Below, in pieces: positions 25,053 through 33,683 of a DNA stretch of 64,000 bases. The notes below the pieces were generated by a model. The model had not been told where the DNA came from. It ran no database searches and saw only the letters and a program-made list of their open reading frames with translations. Source of the DNA: a bacterium (GTDB taxonomy: Bacteria; Zhuqueibacterota; Zhuqueibacteria; Residuimicrobiales; Residuimicrobiaceae); the NCBI GenBank assembly GCA_029565685.1, contig JAKQNR010000035.1:372001-436000 (forward strand), given 5' to 3'. The translations under genes were made by a program, and so were the position numbers. Within the stretch, counting starts at the first letter, position 1; every line of letters starts with the position of its first letter.

Positions 25053-26999
25053 TTATTCCCTGAAGCGAACGGTCCAGTCCGCCCGCAGGCGTGGATTTTC
25101 CGCAACCAGCTGAATGCGCGTCAGTTTATCGCCCCAGGACGCTTGTAAATTGGGATCGTCCAGCACCAGCTCTTCTGTTTTTACCTGAAAAACTTTTCCA
25201 TCATAGACCAGCGTCAACTCGGCCGGCGGTTGATCGCCGAAGCGGGTGGACGCCAGTTTGAGACGGCCGTTGCCGCCGGGCAGAATCCGGCAGGGCGTCA
25301 ACAGGGACAGGACGATCTCTTTCGCCGGTTTGCTCAACGTATACTGCTCCCTGACTATCACCTCTCGGTTGCGCACCAGCTCGATGCTGCGCAACCAATG
25401 GGTCAGATTGGCCTCGGTCGGATAGGCAGCCTGAATCTCCAGTTGAAACAGGACGCGGCTTTCATTCGCATAATACTTGACCGCCGAAGCCTGAAAGGCT
25501 CTTCCGTTTTGCTGCATAACGCCGTCGATGGTTGGCAGATTGTGATATGCGGACTGCATGGTCCACAGTTCATACCGTTGCGGGCTGAAGGTCTTGGCGG
25601 TATAAACGCCCACGCCGGCGTCGACGATCATCGGTTGGCCGTTTTGATAGAGAATGAAATTGCCCACATCATTGTGATTATGGCTCTCGGCGTTATGTCC
25701 GCCTTTGGCGGCCACGTACAGACCCTGCGCACTGCCCGCCTGTGAGCGCGCCACCATCACCTGCAGATCTTTAAAAAAATGATCCCGCACCAACGGCGCC
25801 TGTGCGGATTGATCCTTCGCCGGCATCGGCGTAAACAAAGCGGGAAGCTCCCGGCCCAGGGAGGCGATGCGGCCCACTCCCTTGCTCCTCGGCAGCGACA
25901 ACGCCATGTTCTTCATCAACGGATCTTGGATCCGTTCGCCGTAACGGTAAATCAACTCGGCCGGAGGGGTCAGCACACCGGGGGCGTCGGCGAAATTGAC
26001 AAAGTATAGACCGGCGATCTGTACGCGATAGATGTAGCGGCCGATCTCCTGAATCAACGGCACCGAGTAATAATCGATGGCCCCGCGGCTGGCGCCATGC
26101 AGCAGCTCGAGGTTATCGAACAGCGAAGCGCCGGCCCTGCCCCAGTAGCTGGGGCCCTCATCGCAACCGCCGTCATCGCCGTAACCTTCGAGAAAACGAT
26201 CCAGGCTGCGCAGTATTTTCGCGATATCCTGCACCCGCTGTTCCTGGTTCTTTTCCATCAGCAGCACACAAGCCAGCCAATTGGAGTTGATCCACGGATT
26301 CCAGTTGTTCGGCGTGCGATCCGGAAAGCCCATCCAACCGAAATCACGGCTGCGACAGGGCTCCAGCAGGCGTCGTTGAATCTCTTTTTCCATGCGCGGC
26401 CGCAGCAGGGGCGAGACGGAATCCAACTCAGCGCCGAGCAGGTAGTGGGTCCAAGCCATCAGACTGGCGGTCTCGGCAGCGAACAGATCTACAATCGGTT
26501 CCGATACATCGGGTAGACCGACGCCGGCTTTTTGCGCACTCATATGAGCCGGAACCCCCCAAAAAGATTCTTCGCAGATCGCCCAAATGCCATTGCAGAT
26601 GTCATCGAGAAACCGTCTCCTGCCCTCCAGGCACTCTGCCAACAGCAGTTGCGCTAATCGAGTGCGACGGTCGAAATGATTCTTTTCATAGCGGCTGCGG
26701 TTGCCCTCCCGTTTGAACTCGAGGAACAGGGTGGCCGGCAGCTCCGGCCAGCGATAACCGATCAACGGCTCTGCGGCCTGAATATGCATTCGGCGGACCG
26801 AGTCGGCTACGACTTGCCAGCCGTCTCGTTCCGCCCAGGTTGGAAACGGATGATAGTCGCCGGCCTTGACCAATATCTGGTCCAGCCGGCTCAGAACGCG
26901 TTCGTTCGCCATGATGGCCGGCCGGCGAGCGGCATGTCCCTCAGCCAGCAAAAAAAAGAATAAAATAAAGATCGAGGAAAAAATATTCGCTCTTCTCAT
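25053..26999 (-). CDS. Heparinase II/III-family polysaccharide lyase
   Basis: 648 aa from ATG 26999, eight bases after GGAGGAG; residues upstream in the longer frame are not used. Residues 1-22 are a signal peptide (NIFSSIFILFFFLLAEGHA). The N-terminal half is an (alpha/alpha) toroid (NNWNPWINSNWLACVLLM, DGGCDEGPSYWGRAG). The C-terminal half is the beta-sheet domain, with AAKGGHNAESHNHNDVGNF, the conserved His/Asn cluster that binds metal and substrate in this superfamily, and YHNLPTIDG. Family members cleave uronic-acid polysaccharides (heparin, alginate, ulvan-like) by beta-elimination. It lies in tandem with GH97 and near the enolase-type dehydratase, which could act on the unsaturated products. 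Confidence 0.85.
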   Translation of the reverse strand: MRRANIFSSIFILFFFLLAEGHAARRPAIMANERVLSRLDQILVKAGDYHPFPTWAERDGWQVVADSVRRMHIQAAEPLIGYRWPELPATLFLEFKREGNRSRYEKNHFDRRTRLAQLLLAECLEGRRRFLDDICNGIWAICEESFWGVPAHMSAQKAGVGLPDVSEPIVDLFAAETASLMAWTHYLLGAELDSVSPLLRPRMEKEIQRRLLEPCRSRDFGWMGFPDRTPNNWNPWINSNWLACVLLMEKNQEQRVQDIAKILRSLDRFLEGYGDDGGCDEGPSYWGRAGASLFDNLELLHGASRGAIDYYSVPLIQEIGRYIYRVQIAGLYFVNFADAPGVLTPPAELIYRYGERIQDPLMKNMALSLPRSKGVGRIASLGRELPALFTPMPAKDQSAQAPLVRDHFFKDLQVMVARSQAGSAQGLYVAAKGGHNAESHNHNDVGNFILYQNGQPMIVDAGVGVYTAKTFSPQRYELWTMQSAYHNLPTIDGVMQQNGRAFQASAVKYYANESRVLFQLEIQAAYPTEANLTHWLRSIELVRNREVIVREQYTLSKPAKEIVLSLLTPCRILPGGNGRLKLASTRFGDQPPAELTLVYDGKVFQVKTEELVLDDPNLQASWGDKLTRIQLVAENPRLRADWTVRFRE

Positions 27000-27150
27000 C
27001 GGGGATCTCCTCCCGGCACGGTGAATTTGATTTTTTACATGCTGCGTTCGATCAGCATGTCCTAAAGCTGAAATAGTTTCGATCGCAAAAATACAGGACG
27101 CGGAAACAGTATCAAACATCTGCCAGGTGGAAGCAGGAGCCTGTGGGCGG

Positions 27151-29109
27151 CTAGTTCTTCAACCGCTTTGCCAGCAGCACGTATCCGCCAAAAGGCTGCA
27201 AGGTTATTCTGATCGTGCTGTTTTTGTCGATTCGGCGTGCACCGACCGTCAGTTTTCCCGTCTGTTCAGCATCACGGATTTCAACCGCCTCGTATCGAGC
27301 CTCCGCCAGCAGGCTCAATGCGCACTCAACAGTCTGAGCGGTTGTTTGCCCATTGATCGCGCCGACATACCATTCGTCGCCATGGCGCCGCGCGAGCAGA
27401 ACAAATTTCCCCGGCTCGCCGGCCAGGAGGCGTGTTTCGTCCCAAACCACGGGAATCCGGCGCAAGTAATCTTGGGCCGCATCGGGCAAAGCAAAATAAG
27501 CAGCGGGTTTATCGGCGAAATGGAGCCAACCGGACTCGAAAATGACCGGCAAGGCCAATTCATGCCCATAGGTGGTGGAATGCGCATATCGAGCATCGCT
27601 GAACGCCACCGGGGTAAAGTCCATAGAACCAACGACGTTGCGAGTGAAGGCGAGGATGGTGTTATGCCAGGGCGCCTTGGAAGGAAACGCCGGATCGGCA
27701 AGATAATTTTCACTCCCGCGCACCGCCTCCATGCTGATCAAATGGGGAAAAGTGCGCTGCCAGCCGCGCGGCACGGTGCAGCCATGAAAATTAACCATGA
27801 GGTGAAAATCCGCCGCATCGTTTAAAATATCCAGATAGTGCTGAATGACGTTCTGCTTGTCGCTTTGAAAAAAGTCCACTTTGACGCCCTTGACGCCGAT
27901 CTTCGCCAGCCACTGCATCTCTTTACGCCGGATTCCGCGTTCATGCAGGCGGTCGCGCGGCGCCTCGGTCACGCTGTTGTGCGGTCCGCCTGAATTGTAC
28001 CACAACAGCAGACCGACGCCTTTGGCGGCGCCATACTCCACCAGGGTCGGAATGGCGTCTGCAGGCATCTCGTTCCAGTTGGCGTCGATCAGACAATACT
28101 CCCAACTCATGCGGCCGGCCAGGTCGATAAAGGCGCGCTGTGCCTGCGGACTCTTTGGACTGGCCTGATCAGACCACCAACTCCAGGCCACGCGACCCGG
28201 TTTGATCCAATCCACATCGGTCAACGCAGACGGCGGGTTCAAATGCGAGACCAGGTTGGATTCGACAATGGATGAAAGCTGCTTGCCGGCGATGATCACG
28301 CGCCATGGCGTTGACCAGGGCAAGGTGGAGCGCGGAGTCGCCTCTCCGGTGCCGTTGCCCTCCCGCGCATCGGGAAAACGCAGACGATACAGCCCGCCCT
28401 CGGCGTTCTGCTCCAGCCGGCATCCACAATAGGTTCCATCCAGCCCCGCCTCAGTGATCAGCAGCCAAGCCGAGGGAACCTGAAACAGCGCCGGAAAGCA
28501 CCAGCCCATGTCATAGGGCGCCGGCGCCCCTATGGGAAGAGCGTTGCCATAGTAGGCCTCGTAGGCAGGGGCGTAGGTGGAGACCTGATCATAGGGCTGG
28601 GTAAATGCCGCGCCGTCGAGCGGCAGTTTGAAGCCGGTCAACTCTGCGGTGATCGTCCGCTGCGCCGACTGGGTCTCTGGAAAACGATAGCGAAAGGCAA
28701 CGCCGTCGTCATAGGCGCGCAGCACCAGTTCCAACCGACCGCCCTGAGCATTGCGAAAGGTCAGCGTCTGCTCGCAACAGTGATCGCGCAGAGTGCGCTG
28801 TTTGCCGGTAACCATGGCGTAGGATTGATCGATGGTCTGAACCTCGCCGGCCCTGACGAAAACCAAACCGTGACTGAAATCCTGATCGTCGCGGCGCAGG
28901 CCCAGCGGCGAGGGTAGAATCGCCGGCCTGGATTCTCCGGCCAGGCTGACCGAGTAGGTCAGCCGACCTGCAGCCGGGTCATCTTGAGTTCGCTGCAGCA
29001 TGACCGTGATGGAGAGGGTCCGGTTGGGAGAATCCAGAGTCCACTGAACCGGGGTGTTCATCGCGTTACAACCGAGCATAATCACCGCCGTTGCCATTAT
29101 AGTTTTCAT
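27151..29109 (-). CDS. GH97 glycoside hydrolase (alpha-glucosidase/alpha-galactosidase family)
   Basis: 652 aa from ATG 29109; the 21 extra residues of the longer frame precede a clear lipoprotein/signal start (MKTIMATAVIMLGC, with LGC as a likely lipobox). The N-terminal super-sandwich (SPNRTLSITVMLQ, SPLGLRRDDQDF) and the barrel (RVAWSWWSDQASPKSPQAQR, EYCLIDANWNEMP, GVKGVKVDFFQSDKQ) are characteristic of GH97. The C-terminal GKLTVGARRIDKNSTIRI ends the beta domain. GH97 includes inverting alpha-glucosidases and retaining alpha-galactosidases; the D in VDFFQSD could be the nucleophile of the retaining group, but the choice is uncertain. It is probably anchored in a membrane facing the periplasm. 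Confidence 0.88.
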   Translation of the reverse strand: MKTIMATAVIMLGCNAMNTPVQWTLDSPNRTLSITVMLQRTQDDPAAGRLTYSVSLAGESRPAILPSPLGLRRDDQDFSHGLVFVRAGEVQTIDQSYAMVTGKQRTLRDHCCEQTLTFRNAQGGRLELVLRAYDDGVAFRYRFPETQSAQRTITAELTGFKLPLDGAAFTQPYDQVSTYAPAYEAYYGNALPIGAPAPYDMGWCFPALFQVPSAWLLITEAGLDGTYCGCRLEQNAEGGLYRLRFPDAREGNGTGEATPRSTLPWSTPWRVIIAGKQLSSIVESNLVSHLNPPSALTDVDWIKPGRVAWSWWSDQASPKSPQAQRAFIDLAGRMSWEYCLIDANWNEMPADAIPTLVEYGAAKGVGLLLWYNSGGPHNSVTEAPRDRLHERGIRRKEMQWLAKIGVKGVKVDFFQSDKQNVIQHYLDILNDAADFHLMVNFHGCTVPRGWQRTFPHLISMEAVRGSENYLADPAFPSKAPWHNTILAFTRNVVGSMDFTPVAFSDARYAHSTTYGHELALPVIFESGWLHFADKPAAYFALPDAAQDYLRRIPVVWDETRLLAGEPGKFVLLARRHGDEWYVGAINGQTTAQTVECALSLLAEARYEAVEIRDAEQTGKLTVGARRIDKNSTIRITLQPFGGYVLLAKRLKN

Positions 29110-29249
29110 AAAAAACCTGATATACAACAAGCCCCTTAAAGTTGAAAAGCTGAAAAAGCAAATCCGCTGCATCGCCAGGCAACCGAGGGATCGAGGCCCT
29201 CCCTCAGTGCCCGTTCGTAACCTTCTCCGACCGATGTGGGCGCGAAGGG

Positions 29250-30035
29250 CTATAGCGAATACATAAAATCTTCGACCTCATTTTTCAATTTGAGAAAATG
29301 CGCGTCCCGTTTAGTCTCCCGGGTTCTGGGATGCGGCAGAGGCACGTCGTATTCCTTGACTATGGATGCCGGCTTGCCTCCCATCACATAGATCTTGGTG
29401 CCGAGGAAAATCGCCTGATCGATGTCATGGGTCACCAGGATGATGGTGGATTGCAGCTGCTGCCAGAGCGTACTCACCAGCAGGTCGATCTGCATCGCGG
29501 TCTCGTTGTCCAGTCCGCGGTTAGGTTCGTCCATCAGCACAATGCCGGGATTGGCGATCAGACTGCGGGCAATGACCACGCGTTGAACCTGTCCGCCCGA
29601 CAGCTTGCCGAACTTGCCGTATTTGTGCTCATGGCCCTCCAATCCGACGGCTTTGATCATGTTCATGGCCCGTTGCGCCGCTTCCTTCGGGTCAACGCCG
29701 CGGTAGAGCAGCGGCAGCATGACGTTCTTCAAAACCGTATAATGTTCCAGAGCGGACGGCTCCTGGAAGACCATGGAGATGGGCACCCTCTCGTCCCGCT
29801 GTTTGCCGTGGATCAGCACCTGTCCGGCATAGGGCTTCATCAGTCCGGCGATATATTTCAACACCGTGGTTTTACCGCACCCGGACTTGCCTAAGATGAC
29901 GATGAACTCGCCCTGGCTGGGAATGTCCTCGATGAGCAGATTGAAATTTTTAACGATGTAGGTGGCGCCGTGATCGTAGCTGGTGGCGATATCCTTCAAC
30001 TCGATGATGTCCGGCAGATTGGTATTGTTTGTCAT
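29250..30035 (-). CDS. ABC transporter ATP-binding protein (NitT/TauT type)
   Basis: 261 aa. Walker A GKSGCGKTT, Q-loop VFQEP, signature LSGGQVQR, Walker B IVLMDEP with the unusual NRGLD D-loop, and the H-loop VTHD are all intact. The highest likeness is to ATPases of nitrate/sulfonate/hydroxymethylpyrimidine importers. It is the last gene of a five-gene minus-strand operon, nine bases after the permease gene. It powers import by the permease just upstream; the partner solute-binding protein is the OmpA-fused protein at 31016. Confidence 0.92.
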   Translation of the reverse strand: MTNNTNLPDIIELKDIATSYDHGATYIVKNFNLLIEDIPSQGEFIVILGKSGCGKTTVLKYIAGLMKPYAGQVLIHGKQRDERVPISMVFQEPSALEHYTVLKNVMLPLLYRGVDPKEAAQRAMNMIKAVGLEGHEHKYGKFGKLSGGQVQRVVIARSLIANPGIVLMDEPNRGLDNETAMQIDLLVSTLWQQLQSTIILVTHDIDQAIFLGTKIYVMGGKPASIVKEYDVPLPHPRTRETKRDAHFLKLKNEVEDFMYSL

Positions 30036-30044
30036 GGCCGCCTC

Positions 30045-30839
30045 TCAACTATATTTAAACGGAAACGCTTTGCGGTCCAGCATGCGCAACAGCAGGTCAA
30101 ACGCATAGCCCACGCCCACCATGAGGATGATCAGCGCATATAATTTTTCCGTCTGATTCTGCCGGAAATAGAGATTATAGATCAACGCGCCGATGCCGCC
30201 TTCCTGTTTATTGATCAACTCCACATACACGGCATAGGTCCAGCTGAATGCAACGATATTGATAAAATCCGTCGACACCCGCGAAAGCACATGGGGGATG
30301 AACACCGTGCGAATGATCTGCCATTTGCTCGCACCCAACGTTTTGACCGCATCGACGTATACCTGGGGCGTCTCCTGGATGCGGCCCACTACCGCAGTGA
30401 TCAGATAGACGAGAATCGCAAAGGTAAGAAACTGAATCTTCATCATCATGTAGATGCCAAAGGCCGCCATGAACAGAACGATGGTGGCCGTCAGCGGAAT
30501 ATACCGGGTCGCCTGAATATAGCCGCCGAACAAAGCGTTGAACACCGGAAACAGGCCGATGATAAAGCCGATGGGCAAAGAGATCAGAGCGCCCTCTATC
30601 CATCCGGCGATGTTCATGAACACGGTCAAGCCCAGATGATGGAACATGCGATCACGGCTGATCAATTCAGGAAAGCTGGCGAGGATGGAAAAGGGCGATG
30701 GAATAATCTGCGGGTTGACAATGCGCAGCTTAACCGCCAGCCACCAGATGATCAGGATCGCCGCCAATCCGATCAGGCCGATCTTGATTTTGGTTGATTT
30801 GGCAAGCACGCCGCGCAACTCAAAGAGAGGGGAATTCAT
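30045..30839 (-). CDS. ABC transporter permease (NitT/TauT type)
   Basis: 264 aa from ATG 30839, eight bases after AGGAGA. Six hydrophobic segments are visible, and the cytoplasmic EAA-type loop reads DAVKTLGASKWQIIRTVFIP, which docks to the ATPase. The first helix follows KSTKIKIGLIGLAAILIIWW. The family imports anions or small organic solutes. A long perfect hairpin lies between the preceding solute-binding gene and this one, so its translation or mRNA stability may be set separately. Confidence 0.9.
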   Translation of the reverse strand: MNSPLFELRGVLAKSTKIKIGLIGLAAILIIWWLAVKLRIVNPQIIPSPFSILASFPELISRDRMFHHLGLTVFMNIAGWIEGALISLPIGFIIGLFPVFNALFGGYIQATRYIPLTATIVLFMAAFGIYMMMKIQFLTFAILVYLITAVVGRIQETPQVYVDAVKTLGASKWQIIRTVFIPHVLSRVSTDFINIVAFSWTYAVYVELINKQEGGIGALIYNLYFRQNQTEKLYALIILMVGVGYAFDLLLRMLDRKAFPFKYS

Positions 30840-30948
30840 CAATCTCTCCTGCGCTGGGTGATAGAGTGATTAACGGAGATAGAGCCCCTGGCGCCGCCAG
30901 GGAAATCGAAAAAGACAGGGGACGCCGCCGCGCCGGCAGCCTCGATGT

Positions 30949-30991
30949 CTTCACGGCTCGCCGGTCAGACTGTTGTCGGCGAGCCGTGAAG
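30949..30991. promoter_or_regulatory. Perfect 15-bp inverted repeat inside the operon
   Basis: CTTCACGGCTCGCCG (30949-30963), 13-base loop, CGGCGAGCCGTGAAG (30977-30991). It lies in the 176-base gap between the solute-binding gene (stop at 31016) and the permease start (30839). There is no T-run on either strand after it, so it resembles the mRNA-stabilising or attenuating hairpins found after binding-protein genes in ABC operons. Confidence 0.7.
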
Positions 30992-31015
30992 GCGTGACAG
31001 CGCAGCCGAGGGACG

Positions 31016-32512
31016 TCACAACAGCGAGCATTCGGCGCGCCGATTGAGCGCACGTCCCTCTTCTGTGTCATTGCTGGCCATGGGTTGATCCGGACCCTTG
31101 CCGTCATAGACGAACTGATTCGGACTCAGACCATAAGTCTCGACAAAGAACGTGACGATCGCTCTGGCGCGGCGACGCGACAGCTCGATGTTGTATTCGC
31201 GTGTGCCCACGTTATCGGTGTGGCCGACAATGCGAAAACGGGAATTCCGGTTCATGGCCACGATCTTGCCGTACTCGTTTTTCAATTTCAGTTTTTCGAT
31301 GGGCTCCAGGGTCGCTGAATTGAAATCAAAATTGATGTGCACCAGCTTGGTAGCCACAGCCGGCTGGGTGAGCAGGTCTGTAGTGGGCGGTGTAAAGGCC
31401 GCGGAGGCTTGGGGCAGGTGCTCAGATCCGGTCAGCGAAATCGCGTTGACGACGCTGACGTTGGAAACGTACCGCCAACCCGGCACCGACGGCGCCACCA
31501 GGCCCAGCTCCTGATAGGCTTTGCAGGCTTCGTCATAGACCATCTCGGCGGTAACACCTTTATATCCAGGATTCAGGCCGAAAAATCCGCGATTGTCGCC
31601 GTAGGTGGCAAAACGGACCTTCTCAAAAGTTGCCAGCCAATAATCTTCACTGGTGCCGCTGTATCCGGCGGTCATGATTCGGGCGGCACGGCTGCGCGCG
31701 GCCGGCTGTGTGTTGAGCTCTGCAGCGCCTTTCATCCAGCCCTCGACGAACGCCTGGACATCCTTGGCGCGCTTGTCGATCAGATCCTGGCTGCAGAACA
31801 TGATGCCGAACAGCATCTCTGAAGCCTCCAGGGTGCTCTTGAGCACATGCGCGCCGGGAACGCGCGCAAGAACCGCCTGGTCGTCCGGCGACCAGCCGAC
31901 CGCCGCGTCCAACTGACCGGTCTCAAACGCCTTGAAGGCCTGCGGCACTTCCTGAAACTCTATCGCCTGAATGCTTTTCATGGACATATTGGCTGCTTTG
32001 AGCATATTCAACAGCAGCCACTGTGAAGGCGTGCCCGGAACGAATCCGACCTTGCGGCCCGCTAGATCGGCCATAGAACGCACCTCAGAGGTGGCGAGAA
32101 TCACATCGGCGCCCTGCGATTTATCGGTCAGATAGAAAATCCTTGGCTTCAACGGCATCAGCTCTTGCAGACCGATGGGATAGGCGTCCACCGTCAGTAC
32201 CAGAATATCCAACTGCCCGGTTTTCCAGGCCTGGATGGCGTCTGGAATCACGTCCATCACCGTGAACTTGACGTCCAATCCGTACTCTTTCTTGTAGCGT
32301 GACCCCTCGTTGGGCGACAGTCCGTTGTTGAAATAGGGACCCGGCGCCATACCGGAGTAGGTGACCAGATGCACGCGCAGGGCGCCGCCGCTCTCCGGCA
32401 GATAGGTGTAAGCGACATAGCCCACCACGCCGATGATGATCAGACCGATAAGTATTTTGGCAAACGGCGTCAGCCCGCCTTTCCTTTCACCAGAAGGAAA
32501 TTGATCAGCCAT
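31016..32512 (-). CDS. Membrane-anchored solute-binding protein fused to OmpA-like peptidoglycan-binding domain
   Basis: 498 aa from ATG 32512 after GGAGGG. One N-terminal membrane anchor (residues ~20-40, FAKILIGLIIIGVVGYVAYTY) with no cleavage site. Residues ~50-320 are a NMT1/SsuA-type binding domain (VHLVTYSGMAPGPYFNNGLS, DVIPDAIQAWKTGQLDILVL, AGRKVGFVPGTPSQWLLLNM, GQLDAAVGWSPDDQAVL). After a linker with Pro/Thr, residues ~395-498 are an OmpA domain: NFDFNSATLEP, RIVGHTDNVGTREYNIELS and ALNRRAE, including the Asp/Arg pair that grips diaminopimelate. So the receptor is tied to both the inner membrane and the cell wall. The permease and ATPase follow. Confidence 0.88.
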   Translation of the reverse strand: MADQFPSGERKGGLTPFAKILIGLIIIGVVGYVAYTYLPESGGALRVHLVTYSGMAPGPYFNNGLSPNEGSRYKKEYGLDVKFTVMDVIPDAIQAWKTGQLDILVLTVDAYPIGLQELMPLKPRIFYLTDKSQGADVILATSEVRSMADLAGRKVGFVPGTPSQWLLLNMLKAANMSMKSIQAIEFQEVPQAFKAFETGQLDAAVGWSPDDQAVLARVPGAHVLKSTLEASEMLFGIMFCSQDLIDKRAKDVQAFVEGWMKGAAELNTQPAARSRAARIMTAGYSGTSEDYWLATFEKVRFATYGDNRGFFGLNPGYKGVTAEMVYDEACKAYQELGLVAPSVPGWRYVSNVSVVNAISLTGSEHLPQASAAFTPPTTDLLTQPAVATKLVHINFDFNSATLEPIEKLKLKNEYGKIVAMNRNSRFRIVGHTDNVGTREYNIELSRRRARAIVTFFVETYGLSPNQFVYDGKGPDQPMASNDTEEGRALNRRAECSLL

Positions 32513-32554
32513 GAGTATACCCTCCAATTAAATGCTCGTGCAGCGGAAATGTCC

Positions 32555-33667
32555 TTACCAGCTGTATTTCTTCTTTTCTTCCGTCTTGGGCGCCGCTTGT
32601 ACCGGCACCAATTCGCGTGTGTCGCCGCTTTTGACAATGGCGAACACCTGGTTCTTGTCCCCGGAAGACATGGCCTGGCCGGCCTTGTCGATGTTTTCAG
32701 CCTGTTGCATCAGCTGATCCGACGCCTGGTCCCATTGCTCCAGCGTCTTCATCATCGCATCCTCGCTGACCATGTCATGCAGTTCAGGCTCAGCCATGAA
32801 CTGCGGCGCCACCTGCATAAACCGGTCCACCTGGCCGGTGAACAGCGCGATCTGATTTTGCACATATTTGACCGACATCTCATAAATGTCCGAATGATCG
32901 TCCCCGCCCAGCACGCTGGAGGTGGCTTGGGTCGCCTTGGCCATGGCTTGAGCTTCCCGGTAATCCGCGGACAGTGTGTCAGCGAAAAACTTGGTCTTGT
33001 CGCGATAAAATTCAAAAGCCTGCTGCATCTTTTTCATGATCTGGCAATATTTTTCCGCCCGCTCAAAACGCTTGGACGATTTATCCAGATTGCCCTGCAG
33101 CATGCCGGCCTCACTGGAGATCTTTTGAAACTGATAACGCTTATCCTCGTCGGTCCACTGATTGTTCTTATAGTACCGGCTTTTCAGAGTCTCCGCCTGC
33201 TGCATGCGCTCGCGGATCTGCTGCTGATAGGTCTCTATATTGTTCTTGATCTCATTGCGAATGCCGTAGACGCGGTCTGCGGCGTCGCGGATGGTTTGCA
33301 GCTTTTCACCCAGATATTCATTGACATAAGCATAGATGATATCCAGCGGACCGGTCTTGATCATCAAGGAGGTGAACCAGCGGTAGAATTTGGCGCGCCA
33401 GAAATAAAGGATGGCGCGGAACTTTTTACTGGTAAAGAGGAACCAGAGCAACGCCGCCAGTCCCACCAAACCACCCAGCACCACCATCTTGCCGACGATG
33501 CCGATCGCCATGGTCAACAGTCCGAGGATAAAAGGCGCGGCGGCATAAAAGCCGAAAGCCAGAGCAATCAGGATCAGCACGCTGCCGAAATTGCCCCACG
33601 CTTTTTCACGCTTGGAGATGAAGGAACCGACTTTGTCTGCACCAGGCAGGGTGGGCATATCACTCAT
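32555..33667 (-). CDS. Membrane and coiled-coil protein of the ABC operon, unknown function
   Basis: 370 aa; AGGAGG precedes ATG 33667. After about 25 polar residues come two adjacent membrane helices (GSVLILIALAFGFYAAAPFI, then VGKMVVLGGLVGLAALLWFL), then a basic stretch and about 200 residues of charged helix (IKNNIETYQQQIRERMQQAE, YQFQKISSEAGMLQGNLDKS). A Pro-rich tail ends KKKYSW. I know no named family. It lies between the small coiled-coil protein and the OmpA-fused receptor, with short gaps, so it is probably an inner-membrane scaffold for them. Confidence 0.7.
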   Translation of the reverse strand: MSDMPTLPGADKVGSFISKREKAWGNFGSVLILIALAFGFYAAAPFILGLLTMAIGIVGKMVVLGGLVGLAALLWFLFTSKKFRAILYFWRAKFYRWFTSLMIKTGPLDIIYAYVNEYLGEKLQTIRDAADRVYGIRNEIKNNIETYQQQIRERMQQAETLKSRYYKNNQWTDEDKRYQFQKISSEAGMLQGNLDKSSKRFERAEKYCQIMKKMQQAFEFYRDKTKFFADTLSADYREAQAMAKATQATSSVLGGDDHSDIYEMSVKYVQNQIALFTGQVDRFMQVAPQFMAEPELHDMVSEDAMMKTLEQWDQASDQLMQQAENIDKAGQAMSSGDKNQVFAIVKSGDTRELVPVQAAPKTEEKKKYSW

Positions 33668-33683
33668 AGCATCCTCCTTGGGA

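Noticed and set aside
24811..25113. 100-codon plus-strand frame upstream of the heparinase 3' end
   Set aside because: No Shine-Dalgarno or family resemblance, and it overlaps the end of a convergent real gene.
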